The notes under the pieces are model-generated. The model saw nothing but the letters and a program-made list of their open reading frames with translations. It did not search any database and was not told the DNA's origin. Below are positions 28,395 through 38,567 of a stretch of DNA of 64,000 nucleotides, piece after piece. The stretch comes from Enterococcus lacertideformus (GTDB lineage: Bacteria > Bacillota > Bacilli > Lactobacillales > Enterococcaceae). The stretch spans positions 1-64,000 of the forward strand of contig JADAKE010000010.1 of NCBI GenBank assembly GCA_015680865.1, read 5' to 3'. Every line of letters begins with the position of its first letter. Within the stretch, counting starts at the first letter, position 1. The translations under genes were made by a program, and so were the position numbers.

Positions 28395-28580
28395 GTAATT
28401 TACGAAAATTGACAAGAAACACAAAAACTAGTTTTTGTGATGATGATTGTTGCCTACTAAGTGCTTTTCAAATTTTTGTGAATTTTGGTTTCTTTTTTGA
28501 AGAAGTTACTTCTGTTCTCGCTGGTTATTCATATTTAAAGCGTGAGATAAAAGTGTTCGTTACTTTTATTTCACGCTCTT
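28395..28580. repeat. Dispersed intergenic repeat, family B, copy 2
   Basis: CTTTTCAAATTTTTGTGAAT (about 28468), GAAGTTACTTCTGTTCTCG and the ATTCATATTTAAAGCGTGAG...TTACTTTTATTTCACGCTC end match 4720-4836 in the same order. The 3' part holds a strong hairpin (GCGTGAGATAAAAGT with ACTTTTATTTCACGC, 28539-28576). Located between the surface-protein relic and a convergent gene. Confidence 0.55.
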
Positions 28581-28631
28581 TTTGAGTTTCAGTCCATTTT
28601 TTGAGGTTCTTCAATTATGATCGTTTTTTTA

Positions 28632-29147
28632 CTAGTTTGTATCTAATCGATAAGAAAGATGTGTATCTTTGCCTTTATTTTTCCGATACGACAAATAGTC
28701 TAAAACGGCAGCGATACAAATACAGATCGGGGCATTTTCTTCTATTGGCACATCAAGAACATAATAATCACCTATAAAAAGAGTGGCTTTATCCATTTTC
28801 ATAATAGTTTGATTGAAGTGGTGGATCTGATATTGGTGATTATAGATATCTCCTTGAGCAGTCCAATGAAGACGACGAACATAATAAAAATCTCCGGGCC
28901 AATTAAAAATTTTTTGCATCGTTCCAACTTTTTTGAAGTCTTTATAAATTTCGAAACGTGTCCCACACGTCAGACTTGTTTGTTTGATATGTGCTACCAG
29001 ATTTCCGTTCATTGTATAAAGAGACAGAGCATCACCTTTTGTTCCCCAGCGTCCAACCATCAAGTAAATGGATTTTCCAGATTCATTTTTGACAACTGTC
29101 CTCGTAGCACGCCCGAGGTGTTTTTCTTGAATGAAAAATTCTGACAT
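28632..29147 (-). CDS. LURP-one-related (YxjI-type) protein
   Basis: 171 residues. MSEFFIQEKHLGRATRTVVK, GNLVAHIKQTSLTCGTRFEI and the YYVRRLHWTAQGDIY segment show the tubby-like beta-barrel pattern of LURP-one-related proteins. No signal peptide. Biochemical role in bacteria is unknown. It starts 23 bases downstream of the HAD-IIB gene on the same strand and is probably cotranscribed with it. Confidence 0.65.
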   Translation of the reverse strand: MSEFFIQEKHLGRATRTVVKNESGKSIYLMVGRWGTKGDALSLYTMNGNLVAHIKQTSLTCGTRFEIYKDFKKVGTMQKIFNWPGDFYYVRRLHWTAQGDIYNHQYQIHHFNQTIMKMDKATLFIGDYYVLDVPIEENAPICICIAAVLDYLSYRKNKGKDTHLSYRLDTN

Positions 29148-29170
29148 CTTTATCCCTCTTTTCTCGGAAA

Positions 29171-30040
29171 TTACAGATTTTCGGAAATGGCACGCAAAAT
29201 TGCTTTACCGACTCCAGACTCAAGATTTGTATCAGTAAGGTATTTTGCATAATCTTTTACTTCGATTTCAGCGTTGCCCATTGCAAAACTGACACCAGCT
29301 ATTTGTAACATACTAACATCATTAAAATTATCACCAATTGTCATGACATCATCTAGGGAAATTCCTCGATCGTGAGCAACATGAGCCACGGCAATTCCTT
29401 TTTGGGCATTCTTATGATTTATTTCAATATTGTTTTGTCCAGAAGAAGTAACCGCTAGATCACCAAGCAGGCTAATTTCTTTTCCAACAGGTCCTAATAC
29501 ATGAGGTCCTTCATTATGGAAGCAAATAATTTTCAATACTTCTAATGTTTTGTCTTGAAGCAAATCACGAATACTTTCAATATAATTTATATGCAATAGT
29601 TCAAGATTAGCTGAAGCCATTGCTATTGCCATTTTATAGGTTAAATGAGGAAGGTGATTGCCAATCATTGAGGCAAAGCTTTCGATTCTTTTGGCTTGGT
29701 TTTCAGAATAAAGTCCACGATTCGTAGCGAATTCATAATAAATACCATTTTCATCAAGAATATCTAAAACAGTAGTTGTTTGAAAAGTCGGTATTGGAAC
29801 AGTAAATAAAGAGTTTCCTGTTTTATCAAAAACTTGTGCGCCATTTAGCGTAATCATTGCACAGTCAATACCAACTTCATCTAGCGCAGCGCGTGCTTCT
29901 TGATAGTTACGACCAGTTGCTACCATGAATTCAATGCCCGCATCATTTGCAAACCGGATTGCTTCAGCATTTTCCGGTGAAATACTCATATGTGCATCTA
30001 ATAAAGTACCGTCCATATCTGATGCAATTAATTTGATCAT
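29171..30040 (-). CDS. Cof-type HAD-IIB phosphatase
   Basis: 289 residues. Motif I is IASDMDGTLLDAHMSIS; motif II is FMVATGRNYQEARAAL; motifs III and IV are in AQKGIAVAHVAHDRGISLDD and MTIGDNFNDVSMLQIAGVSF. This is the C2 (IIB) cap type, typical of sugar-phosphate phosphatases acting on metabolites such as phosphorylated flavin or hexose compounds. Intact; an AAAGGAACG stretch lies just upstream. Substrate not determinable. Confidence 0.9.
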   Translation of the reverse strand: MIKLIASDMDGTLLDAHMSISPENAEAIRFANDAGIEFMVATGRNYQEARAALDEVGIDCAMITLNGAQVFDKTGNSLFTVPIPTFQTTTVLDILDENGIYYEFATNRGLYSENQAKRIESFASMIGNHLPHLTYKMAIAMASANLELLHINYIESIRDLLQDKTLEVLKIICFHNEGPHVLGPVGKEISLLGDLAVTSSGQNNIEINHKNAQKGIAVAHVAHDRGISLDDVMTIGDNFNDVSMLQIAGVSFAMGNAEIEVKDYAKYLTDTNLESGVGKAILRAISENL

Positions 30041-30164
30041 AATCGAATCGTTCCTTTCTTTTTCTCCTTCTTTAGTTTACCATATTCAGATGATACTGCG
30101 TATAAAGATTGCTACTTGTTAAGAAAGAATTTGTGCGTTATTCTGGATATTGGAGGTTGAAAGA

Positions 30165-30845
30165 TTGAAAAAAATCATTCATAACAGCTGGCAAGATATT
30201 TTAGCCGATGAGTTTGAAAAAGAATATTATCAAAGCTTAAGAAGGTTTTTAAAAACAGAATATGCAACTCAGAAAATCCATCCAGACATGTATCATATCT
30301 ATGAAGCATTGGAATTGACCCCGTATGAAAAAGTCAAAGTGGTGATTTTAGGACAAGATCCATATCATGGTTTTAACCAAGCGCATGGATTATCGTTTTC
30401 TGTTCAACCAGGTGTAAAAATCCCCCCGTCATTAAATAATATCTATAAAGAATTACAAAGCGATTTAGGTATTAAGCCAGTGAGTCACGGAAATCTAGTT
30501 TCTTGGGCGAAACAAGGGGTATTATTATTGAATACTGTTTTAACCGTTCGGGAAGGCCAAGCTTACTCTCATCGAGGAAAAGGTTGGGAGATCTTGACGG
30601 ATAAAATCATTGAAAAATTGAACGAGAGACAAAAACCGATTATTTTTATTTTATGGGGGAAACCAGCCCAAGAAAAAATAAACATGATTGACAAAAGTCG
30701 TCATATCATTTTGACTTCTTCTCATCCTAGTCCCTTATCCGCCCATCGTGGTTTTCTTGGATCAAAACCTTTTTCTAAGACCAATGACGCATTGATTGCT
30801 TTAGGAGAAACACCTATCAATTGGCAATTACCTGAAACAGTGTAA
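30165..30845 (+). CDS. ung: Uracil-DNA glycosylase
   Basis: Removes uracil from [21 protein letters not shown] contains the catalytic Asp and uracil-binding residues, and [19 protein letters not shown] the DNA-intercalating His-Pro-Ser loop. A TTG start at 30165 is chosen because GGAGGT at 30152-30157 is ideally spaced from it; the in-frame TTG at 30150 would lie on the ribosome binding site. About 226 residues, complete. Confidence 0.93.
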   Translation: MKKIIHNSWQDILADEFEKEYYQSLRRFLKTEYATQKIHPDMYHIYEALELTPYEKVKVVILGQDPYHGFNQAHGLSFSVQPGVKIPPSLNNIYKELQSDLGIKPVSHGNLVSWAKQGVLLLNTVLTVREGQAYSHRGKGWEILTDKIIEKLNERQKPIIFILWGKPAQEKINMIDKSRHIILTSSHPSPLSAHRGFLGSKPFSKTNDALIALGETPINWQLPETV

Positions 30846-30996
30846 TGAGACAACGTTTTCCTGTTATATATCAGTTTGTATCTCATGTGAAAGTCTTCAT
30901 TTATACTGGTTTTTTGACTAATACAGATAAAATAAACTGTTCTTTTTTTATGAATAGTGTATGATGGGTACATAGAAAATATCTGGAGGTCATCTT

Positions 30997-31977
30997 GTGG
31001 AATTGTTTGATAGTTTAAGATTCAAAATTGTACGTCGTAGCATTAAAATCGTTTTCCCTGAAGCAACCGATGCAAGAATTTTAGGGGCAGCAGCTCGTTT
31101 AAAAGCGGAAGAATTAGTTGAACCTATTTTAATCGGTAGTGAAGAAGAAATAACTACCGCTGCTCACGCTCGTGGGATCAAAACCTCAAGCTTTACAATC
31201 ATTGATCAAAACCGTTATGACAAATGGGATGAAATGGTTGAGGCTTTCGTTGAACGTCGAAATGGAAAGGCATCCAAGGAGCAAACAGAAAATATTTTAA
31301 AAGATGTCAATTATTTTGGTACAATGTTGACATATATGGGCGTTGCTGACGGGATGGTCTCTGGAGCAATCCATTCAACTGGTGATACTGTACGTCCGGC
31401 CTTACAAATCATTAAAACAAAACCTGGCGTAAGCCGAACAAGTGGTGCGATGATCATGGTTCGTGGGCGAGACCAAGAAAAATATGTTTTCTCAGATTGT
31501 GCCATCAATGTAAATCCGAATGCACAAGAATTAGCAGAAATTGCTGTTGAATCAGCAAAAACAGCTGAACTATTTGATATTGATCCAAAAGTAGCGTTAA
31601 TGAGTTTCTCAACAAAAGGTTCTGCTAAAGCACCAGAGGTAGATAAGGTCGTTGAAGCGACTAAAATTGCGAAACAATTAGCACCGCAATATATAATTGA
31701 TGGGGAACTCCAATTTGATGCTTCTTATGTCCCAGCAGTGGCACAATTAAAAGCACCCAACTCAGATGTAGCAGGACAAGCTACCGTATTTGTTTTTCCA
31801 GAATTACAATCTGGAAATATCGGCTATAAAATTGCACAGCGTTTCGGTAACTTTGAAGCAATTGGACCTATTTTACAAGGATTGAATAAACCAATTTCTG
31901 ATTTATCTCGTGGTGCAAATGAAGAAGATGTCTACAAATTAGCAATCATCACTGCTGCTCAGACATTATTAGATTAA
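30997..31977 (+). CDS. pta: Phosphate acetyltransferase
   Basis: Interconverts acetyl-CoA and acetyl phosphate in overflow metabolism. 326 residues, GTG start after TCTGGAGGTC. Family marks are VADGMVSGAIHSTGDTVRPA, GRDQEKYVFSDCAINVNPNA, MSFSTKGSAKAPEVDKV and LQSGNIGYKIAQRFGNFEAI. Short type without N-terminal extra domains. Followed after about 185 bases by tsaE, as in many lactic acid bacteria. Intact. Confidence 0.95.
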   Translation: MELFDSLRFKIVRRSIKIVFPEATDARILGAAARLKAEELVEPILIGSEEEITTAAHARGIKTSSFTIIDQNRYDKWDEMVEAFVERRNGKASKEQTENILKDVNYFGTMLTYMGVADGMVSGAIHSTGDTVRPALQIIKTKPGVSRTSGAMIMVRGRDQEKYVFSDCAINVNPNAQELAEIAVESAKTAELFDIDPKVALMSFSTKGSAKAPEVDKVVEATKIAKQLAPQYIIDGELQFDASYVPAVAQLKAPNSDVAGQATVFVFPELQSGNIGYKIAQRFGNFEAIGPILQGLNKPISDLSRGANEEDVYKLAIITAAQTLLD

Positions 31978-32165
31978 GTCCTATCGATAAGTCGTTAGTG
32001 ATACGGTTCATGACACACATCTATTGAAAAGTATGCAAACGACAACATTTATACGATTTATAGAAAAAGGTTCGTGGTATCTGCCATGAGTCTTTTTTTG
32101 CTTTAAAATTTTTTCTTTACACGATATACTGACAACAAAAGGTTAGACTAAGGGAGTCGTTTTTG

Positions 32166-32639
32166 ATGATTGAATTAAATGGACTAAATCAGACTGAAGA
32201 ATTAGCAAAAATTATAGGAGAAGTAGCAACATCAGGAGATAATTTAGTACTGAATGGTGATTTAGGTGCTGGTAAAACAACTTTAACCAAAGGAATTGCT
32301 CTAGGCTTAGGTATTGAACAAATAATCAAAAGTCCTACTTACACGATTATTCGCGAGTACAATCAAGGAAGATTACCTCTTTATCATATGGATATTTATC
32401 GTGTAGCTACGAGTGGTGCCGACCTTGGATTAGATGAATATTTTGAAGGAGAAGGCTTATCTGTTATTGAGTGGGGAAATTTATTGGAAGATGCTTTACC
32501 CGAAGACTATTTGGAACTGATTTTAGAAAAAAGTGATACAGATTTAGCTAAACGGTATGTGAAATTACAAGCATGTGGAGAACAAAGTACTGATTTTAAA
32601 CAACGTGTTATGAAACGGTGGAGTGAAATGAATGGATAA
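32166..32639 (+). CDS. tsaE: tRNA threonylcarbamoyladenosine biosynthesis ATPase TsaE
   Basis: About 157 residues. Walker A is LNGDLGAGKTTLTKGIALGL, followed by IKSPTYTIIREYNQGRLPLY and the HMDIYR motif, with the acidic VIEWGNLLEDALPEDYL segment. TsaE works with TsaB and TsaD in t6A formation on tRNAs reading ANN codons. The start at 32166 is preferred to 32163 for spacing from GGGAGTCG. Its stop overlaps the start of the next acetyltransferase gene. Confidence 0.92.
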   Translation: MIELNGLNQTEELAKIIGEVATSGDNLVLNGDLGAGKTTLTKGIALGLGIEQIIKSPTYTIIREYNQGRLPLYHMDIYRVATSGADLGLDEYFEGEGLSVIEWGNLLEDALPEDYLELILEKSDTDLAKRYVKLQACGEQSTDFKQRVMKRWSEMNG

Positions 32640-33153
32640 AGCAATTGTATTGACTATTCGAGAGGCCAAAGTAGAGGATGCCAATAGGTTATTAACTATG
32701 ATGCAGCAAGTGAATAAAGAAACTGATTTCTTAATTATGGATGAAAATATCTTGAGTCTAAAGCCGGAAACCTTAGCCATAGAAATCGATTATTTGCGAG
32801 AAAGTATAAACAATCTTTTATTGATAGCAAGTACGAATACAAAAATAATTGGTGTTATCTCTGTCAAGGCCGAAGAACAATTTCGAACTGCTCACGTGGG
32901 AGAAGTAGGAATCAGTGTCTTAAAGGATTATTGGGGTTTGGGTGTAGGTACGATGATGTTAGAAGAGGTTTTGTTTTGGGCTAAAGAAAATGGCGTTCTT
33001 TTTAGACTAGAACTAGATGTTCAAGTACGTAATGAACGAGCGGTTCGCCTTTACCAAAAAATGGGATTTAAAATTGAAGCAATAATGAAAAGAGGAGCGA
33101 GAAAAGAAGATGGCGAATTTTTGGATGTTTATAAAATGAGCTTGCTTCTTTAG
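32632..33153 (+). CDS. GNAT-family N-acetyltransferase
   Basis: 173 residues, overlapping the tsaE stop by 8 bases, so translation is coupled. VLTIREAKVEDANRLLTMMQ opens the fold, GISVLKDYWGLGVGTMMLEE is the acetyl-CoA loop, and ERAVRLYQKMGFKIEAIMKR the conserved end. In this position next to tsaE many lactic acid bacteria keep a RimI/RimL-like gene, but the acceptor here is unknown. Intact. Confidence 0.85.
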   Translation: MDKAIVLTIREAKVEDANRLLTMMQQVNKETDFLIMDENILSLKPETLAIEIDYLRESINNLLLIASTNTKIIGVISVKAEEQFRTAHVGEVGISVLKDYWGLGVGTMMLEEVLFWAKENGVLFRLELDVQVRNERAVRLYQKMGFKIEAIMKRGARKEDGEFLDVYKMSLLL

Positions 33154-33264
33154 CGGATCAATTGCTACCATTCAATAAAATAGTAAAAACAAAGCAGTAA
33201 ATAAAATAAGCTGGAAGGTCGCAATTTTTGATTAGATTTTAGAAACATGAGACGATCCATAGAT

Positions 33265-33798
33265 TTATTTTAGTGTGACTAATTTTTTTAAAGGAGCTGT
33301 TCCAAAGTGTTTTTCTTGATAAAGTAAAATTTCTGCACAAGCGCGACTGTCTTCTAACGCATCATGATGATGATCCAAAGTGATATTTAATTTTTCACAT
33401 ACTGTGTTCAAACGATGGTTCGATAATTCTGGAAATAAACGTCGGCTCGTTTTTACAGTACATAAAGATAAGTAATTGGGTTGGAGAAGTCCATAATAAT
33501 TTAAACAACCTGCTAATACTTTCGTATCAAAAGCAGCATTGTGAGCGACCACTAAACGATTTTTTTGGAAATACTTTTGGATATCCTGCCAAATTTCAGG
33601 GAACTTTGGTGCATTACGTACATCTTCTTTATGGATACCGTGTATCTGGACGTTTCGCCAAAAAAATGGGGTCTCTGGTTGGATTAGCGTGTAATACTCT
33701 CCAACGATTTGACTATTTTGTACCATGACTAATGCCAAAGAACAAGCGCTGTGAGATTGATGGTTTGCTGTTTCAAAGTCCATTGCAACAAAATTCAT
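33265..33798 (-). CDS. DnaQ-like 3'-5' exonuclease (DEDDh)
   Basis: About 177 residues. The three exonuclease motifs are FVAMDFETANHQ (Asp, Glu), VVAHNAAFDTKVL (Asp) and HHDALEDSRACAEIL (His, Asp). Single-domain proteins of this type act in DNA or RNA trimming or repair apart from the replicative polymerase. ATG 33798 is chosen over 33804 and 33807 since AGGGAGA lies 8 bases before it. Intact. Confidence 0.88.
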   Translation of the reverse strand: MNFVAMDFETANHQSHSACSLALVMVQNSQIVGEYYTLIQPETPFFWRNVQIHGIHKEDVRNAPKFPEIWQDIQKYFQKNRLVVAHNAAFDTKVLAGCLNYYGLLQPNYLSLCTVKTSRRLFPELSNHRLNTVCEKLNITLDHHHDALEDSRACAEILLYQEKHFGTAPLKKLVTLK

Positions 33799-33946
33799 GT
33801 GCATCATCTCCCTAAAAAATAAATATTAGCATAAAAAATGAATAAAAGAAAGAAAACTAAAAGTATGTAAGCAACATTACACAAAGAATTATGCGACTTT
33901 TCCTTCTGTAAAAATGAGTGGTATCACTTAAACTTTTAAAAAGAGT

Positions 33947-33997
33947 GAAGAGGGACTGAATATTAGCCAATGAAGTTTCAATGCTAGCTCCCTCTTC
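33947..33997 (-). terminator. Terminator between minus-strand genes
   Basis: GAAGAGGGA and TCCCTCTTC form the base of a hairpin with a long loop that can fold further (AGCATTGAAACTTCATTGGCT region). T-rich sequence follows on the minus strand. Positioned after the exonuclease III gene. Confidence 0.6.
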
Positions 33998-34041
33998 TTT
34001 CTGAGAACCACCTAATTTTTACATCATGACAACTAAAGATC

Positions 34042-34794
34042 TTAGTTCAAATCTAATTCAACTGGACAATGGTCACTACCGAGGATAGAGGTATGGATTT
34101 TGGCATCAATTAAGCGTGAACGCAATTCTTCACTAGTTAAGAAATAATCAATACGCCAACCAGCATTATTTTTTCGGGCGTTGAAACGATAACTCCACCA
34201 TGAATAGACGCCTACCTGATCGGGATAGAAATAACGGAAAGTATCAATAAAGCCATTATTCAATAAATGCGAAAATGCTTTTCTTTCTTCTACCGTAAAA
34301 CCTGCATTTTTTTGATTTGTTTTCCAATTTTTTAAATCAATTTCTTGATGAGCTACATTTAGGTCACCACAAACAATTACCGGTTTCTGTTTTTTTAGTT
34401 CCTCCAAATAATGGTAAAATGCTTCCTCCCATTGCAAACGATAGTCTAAGCGTTTTAATTCATTTTGTGAATTTGGTGTATAGCAGGTGACCAAAAAGAA
34501 TTCTGGATATTCAAGTGTAATCAAACGTCCTTCTTGGTCATGAAGATCGATACCCATACCGTAAGCGACATTCAAAGCGGGTTCTTTTGCAAAAATTGCT
34601 GTTCCAGAATATCCTTTTTTTTCGGCATAATTCCAGTATTGATGATAACCAGGTAAGCTTAATTCAATTTGACCTGCTTGTAATTTTGTTTCTTGTAGGC
34701 AAAAAAAGTCTGCATCTAATTCCTTAAATACTTCTAGAAAATTTTTATTGACAATTGCCCGAAGTCCATTGACATTCCATGAAATAAATTTCAA
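34042..34794 (-). CDS. Exodeoxyribonuclease III (AP endonuclease)
   Basis: ExoA/Xth-type base-excision repair enzyme. KFISWNVNGLRAIV, DFFCLQETKLQ, VCGDLNVAHQEIDLKN, WRIDYFLTSEELR and LGSDHCPVELDL are the metal- and DNA-binding motifs in order. A TTG at 34794 fits best with GAAAGGA as ribosome binding site and gives the family's usual MKFISWNVNG start; ATG 34806 lies directly on that site. About 250 residues, complete. Confidence 0.92.
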   Translation of the reverse strand: MKFISWNVNGLRAIVNKNFLEVFKELDADFFCLQETKLQAGQIELSLPGYHQYWNYAEKKGYSGTAIFAKEPALNVAYGMGIDLHDQEGRLITLEYPEFFLVTCYTPNSQNELKRLDYRLQWEEAFYHYLEELKKQKPVIVCGDLNVAHQEIDLKNWKTNQKNAGFTVEERKAFSHLLNNGFIDTFRYFYPDQVGVYSWWSYRFNARKNNAGWRIDYFLTSEELRSRLIDAKIHTSILGSDHCPVELDLN

Positions 34795-34909
34795 ATAAAT
34801 ACGCATCCTTTCTTTTTATTCTTGTTATTCACTCTTGTGGTTATATTGTACCTTATTTTATGGAAAAATAGTGTAAGATAAGAGTAAATAATTGATTGGG
34901 GGAAAGAAA

Positions 34910-35830
34910 ATGAAAGTTGGTGTAATTGGCGTGGGAAATATCGCGGAAAAAGCGTATCTACCTACTTATGCAAAAAATCAAGGAAGTATTGACTTTTATT
35001 TTGCTACGAGAAATAAAGAAACAAAAAGACGGATCCATGAAATGTATGGATTTGAAAATCTTTATGAAACAGTTGATGATCTACTGGCTCAAAATATTAC
35101 AGCCTGTATGATCCATGCAGCAACGAAGGTTCATTACACTTTGGCGAAAAAATGTCTTGAAAATCACATTCATGTGTATATTGATAAACCATTAAGTGTC
35201 AACCCCAAGGAAATAAAAGAACTACAAGAATTAGCAGAGAAAAATCAAGTGCTGTTAATGGTTGGCTTCAATCGACGTTTTGCACCCATGGTTGAACGAT
35301 TGAAAGAAGTATCGGGCAAACGCTTGATACAGTTGCAAAAAAATCGTATTGCAGCTCAAGAAAATACAGAATTCGTAATCTATGATCTATTTTTACATTT
35401 AGTTGATACAGCGGTCTATTTGTTAGATGAACCAGTCCTTAATACAAACTATCAAATTCGTGAAACAAAAGAATATTTGGATTTTGCCATTTTACAACTA
35501 GAAACGGCCCATCAAACAGCAATTTTAACGATGGATTTAGTCAGTGGAGCTAACACTGAAACTTATCAGATAACTAGTGAAAGTGGGACTTATGAAGTCT
35601 CAGAACTGACAGATATGTGCATTAAAAAGACGACAGGAAAACAAATAGAAAAATTTGGTGATTGGGAAAATACCCTAGTAAAACGCGGATTTGAACCAAT
35701 GGTCCACGTTTTTTTGACAGAAATCCAAAAGAAAAAACCTGACATAAGTAAACTAAAGCAGCAGGACATCTATAATAGCCATGCACTATGTGAAGAAATG
35801 TTACGCAAAAATACAAGGCAGCAATTGTGA
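34910..35830 (+). CDS. Gfo/Idh/MocA-family NAD(P)-dependent oxidoreductase
   Basis: 306 residues from ATG 34910 (GGGGGAAAG upstream). The Rossmann start is MKVGVIGVGNIAEKAYLPTY, and the family motif EKP appears as HVYIDKPLSVNPKEIKELQE, followed by MVGFNRRFAPMV. The second half is the alpha/beta substrate domain. Such enzymes oxidise or reduce sugars and cyclitols; the substrate is unknown. It is followed directly by murB. Confidence 0.85.
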   Translation: MKVGVIGVGNIAEKAYLPTYAKNQGSIDFYFATRNKETKRRIHEMYGFENLYETVDDLLAQNITACMIHAATKVHYTLAKKCLENHIHVYIDKPLSVNPKEIKELQELAEKNQVLLMVGFNRRFAPMVERLKEVSGKRLIQLQKNRIAAQENTEFVIYDLFLHLVDTAVYLLDEPVLNTNYQIRETKEYLDFAILQLETAHQTAILTMDLVSGANTETYQITSESGTYEVSELTDMCIKKTTGKQIEKFGDWENTLVKRGFEPMVHVFLTEIQKKKPDISKLKQQDIYNSHALCEEMLRKNTRQQL

Positions 35831-35901
35831 TGTAAACTGGTAAGTTTGTTTTAAGCATGATAGAATAATGAGGATGTTTGATATAGAAAGGAAAATCCTC
35901 A

Positions 35902-36822
35902 GTGAATAAAGAAGACTTAGTTAAAAAATTACCAGAAATCAATCTTTTATTTGATGAACCATTGATGAATTACACATTTACTAAGACAGGTGGTTCCGCA
36001 GATGTCTTGGCTTTTCCAAAAAACAAAAAAGAAGTAAAAGAACTAATAGGCTACTGTAGAAATAATGAACTTTCTTGGCTTGTATTAGGGAATGCAAGTA
36101 ATTTAATTGTCCAAGATGGCGGGATTCGCGGTATGGTTATTATGTTGACTGAGATGAAACAAATACGGGTTGAAGGCACGGTCGTGAGTGCCGAAGCTGG
36201 TGCCAAATTGATTGATACGACGTATGCTGCGTTGGATGCTTCTTTAACAGGATTTGAGTTTGCTTGTGGGATTCCTGGAAGTATCGGTGGGGCGGTTTAT
36301 ATGAATGCCGGTGCTTATGGCGGTGAGATTAAAGATGTTTTTATTGAAGTAGATGTTTTACTAGAAGACGGTACATTAAAAACTTTAACCAATGAAGAAA
36401 TGGCTTTTTCTTATCGCCACAGTAAAATCCAAGACATGAGAGCCATTGTTTTAGAAGCCCGTTTTCAATTAACAGTTGGTGATCATGAAGCGATCAGTGG
36501 ACGAATGGCAGAATTAACAGAACTACGACAATCAAAACAGCCTTTAGAATATCCCTCTTGTGGCAGTGTATTTAAACGCCCAGTCGGCCATTATACAGGA
36601 CAATTGATTCAACAAGCAGGCTTACAAGGCTTGCGTTGGGGAGGTGCTCAAGTTTCCAAGAAACATGCGGGGTTTATTGTTAATATTGATCATGCGACAG
36701 CGACAGACTATATAGAATTGATTGCGCATATTCAAGAAGTGATCAAAGAAAAATTTGATGTGTGCCTAGAAACAGAAGTACGAATCATTGGTGAAGAAAC
36801 AGCCGTAGATATGAAACGATAG
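35902..36822 (+). CDS. murB: UDP-N-acetylenolpyruvoylglucosamine reductase
   Basis: Second committed enzyme of peptidoglycan precursor synthesis. GTG start after AAAGGA. FAD domain motifs are [20 protein letters not shown] and [20 protein letters not shown]; the catalytic Ser is in [15 protein letters not shown], and the end has [20 protein letters not shown]. 306 residues, complete. Confidence 0.95.
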   Translation: MNKEDLVKKLPEINLLFDEPLMNYTFTKTGGSADVLAFPKNKKEVKELIGYCRNNELSWLVLGNASNLIVQDGGIRGMVIMLTEMKQIRVEGTVVSAEAGAKLIDTTYAALDASLTGFEFACGIPGSIGGAVYMNAGAYGGEIKDVFIEVDVLLEDGTLKTLTNEEMAFSYRHSKIQDMRAIVLEARFQLTVGDHEAISGRMAELTELRQSKQPLEYPSCGSVFKRPVGHYTGQLIQQAGLQGLRWGGAQVSKKHAGFIVNIDHATATDYIELIAHIQEVIKEKFDVCLETEVRIIGEETAVDMKR

Positions 36823-36940
36823 TTTATTCCAGTCTTAATCCTAGGTTAGATATATGGATGATTTAAAAAGAAGTTTTACCAAAAAAAGACGATAAGTCAG
36901 TGGATTTGAGAATAACATTTTTAAAAAAGGAATCTAAAAT

Positions 36941-37504
36941 ATGTTAGATAAGCATGTGCCTTATGCAGAAATTTGGATGACTCGTCCAATAGGTGGCGTT
37001 CTCCCAAATCTTTCTCTGCCAGAAGGTTATCACTTTAAACTGTATACTTTAGGTGATGAAAATGAGTGGGTACGAATCGAAAGATCTGTAGGTGAATTTG
37101 AAACGCAAGAAGAAGGATTAGCTTACTTTCAACGTGTCTTTTTTCCACATCAAAAGCAGCTAAAACAACGGATGTTGTTTGTTGTGACTGATTCTGGCGA
37201 AAAAATTGCGACTTGCACTGCTTGGTATAAAAAGCGCCAAAATGATAAATATCCACTTTTTCATTGGTTAGCAGTGATGCCTGAACACCAAGGAAAAGGA
37301 ATTTCCAAAGCGCTAACTTTAGCAGTGTTACAACGTTTTCAAGTATTAGAAACACAAGAACCTATTTATTTGCATACACAAACTTGGAGTCATCCAGCAA
37401 TTACCCTTTATCAAAGTTTAGGTTTTTCAATTATTTCTCAAAACTTTGATGGCAGTGAAAATAAAGACTATTCTTTAGTGAAACAAAAATATTTGGTTAT
37501 GTGA
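36941..37504 (+). CDS. GNAT-family N-acetyltransferase
   Basis: 187 residues. The acetyl-CoA loop is LAVMPEHQGKGISKALTLAV and the closing motif HPAITLYQSLGFSII. The first part (WMTRPIGGVLPNLSLPEGYH) is not informative about substrate. ATG 36941 follows AAAAAAGGAATC. Intact, ends shortly before a convergent membrane-protein gene. Confidence 0.85.
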   Translation: MLDKHVPYAEIWMTRPIGGVLPNLSLPEGYHFKLYTLGDENEWVRIERSVGEFETQEEGLAYFQRVFFPHQKQLKQRMLFVVTDSGEKIATCTAWYKKRQNDKYPLFHWLAVMPEHQGKGISKALTLAVLQRFQVLETQEPIYLHTQTWSHPAITLYQSLGFSIISQNFDGSENKDYSLVKQKYLVM

Positions 37505-37531
37505 TGAAAGGCAAAACACTTGAAAAGCAAT

Positions 37532-38352
37532 TTATTTTTTTTCGCGACGCTCTCTTTTTCTCCTGGGGATGAAATTTCGAATGAAAGTAAATTTTTGGTA
37601 ATCATTTCGACTGTATAGATAGCCGAAGATGCTGAAGGTTAAGGCACCAATGAAATTAACAAACAAATCTTTCATTGTGTCAATGATCCCGATATCTAAA
37701 TAGCCACCAGAAATGATATATTTTTCTGTTTTTCCATCTGCATTTTTGTGTTCAACAATAGTTTTTTCAATATCCTTGATCGTATAGACCGTATTTCCGT
37801 CTTACTAAGCTCGACACTGTTGACTCGTTGAACAAGATTATCTTTTTGCATGTCGAGCTGAAAGAAAGTGTCAGCTGAGAATTCAACAAATTCCCACATA
37901 ACACCAACCGTCATTGAAAAACAAAAAGAGACGATTGCTAGAAGTAATGGTGTGAGGTTCATTGTTTTTGTGTTTTTGTTCAGCAAGTAGACAAGCGAAA
38001 AACCAACACCACCTGCTAAAAATCCACTTAATCCATGAAGAAGTGTATCCCACATGGAAAAATAACCGTAAAAATTGCTTAATTCCCCTAAAACAGTCGA
38101 ATTGAAAATGAAGGATATGATAATGACTTCCAACATATTTGGTATTTCGATCTTTAAAACTTTTTCTAAAAAATATGGGATTTCAAATAAAACTAATGTG
38201 AATAATAAGAGAAAAGTATTTCCTATATTTTGCTGGCTAATTTGATCAATCAGCATTACTGTGACAATAACACGTAAGAGAATGTAAATCGAGTGAGTAA
38301 TCTTTCCAGCAGTTTTTGTCCCATTCATAAAAAACTTTTTCATATAATCCAT
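37532..38352 (-). pseudogene. Polytopic membrane protein, frameshifted near its C-terminus
   Basis: The first frame (to 37696) has six hydrophobic spans and GTKTAGKITHSIYILLRVIV, GYFSMWDTLLHGLSGFLAGG and MWEFVEFSADTFFQLDMQKD. The frame is lost around 37800 (LSKTEIRSIRS). The alternative frame gives TVYTIKDIEKTIVEHKNADG and YLDIGIIDTMKDLFVNFIGA, ending with a basic RRKRERREKK tail at 37532. Joined length is about 273 residues. Function unknown; family with a WD-LLH motif is common in Firmicutes. Confidence 0.65.
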
Positions 38353-38567
38353 AAAATAACTCCTTTATTTATAGTAAAGATTATACTAGTGAACAGGCAT
38401 GAGCCCAAATTTTTTGTACTAAATCAATTAAATTGATAAATAATAAGTTGTTTATCAATGAAAACAAGGAAAGAAAATGAAGAATAAATAAAAATAAATT
38501 AATAGTTGAGGTTGTGATTTTTTTCACTTAAAATAAATGAGAAGAATAAATTTTTTGGGAGGCCAAA

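Noticed and set aside
31980..32110. Terminator between pta and tsaE
   Set aside because: GGTTCATGACAC and TGCCATGAGTC with T run are suggestive but pairing is poor; not listed as a feature.
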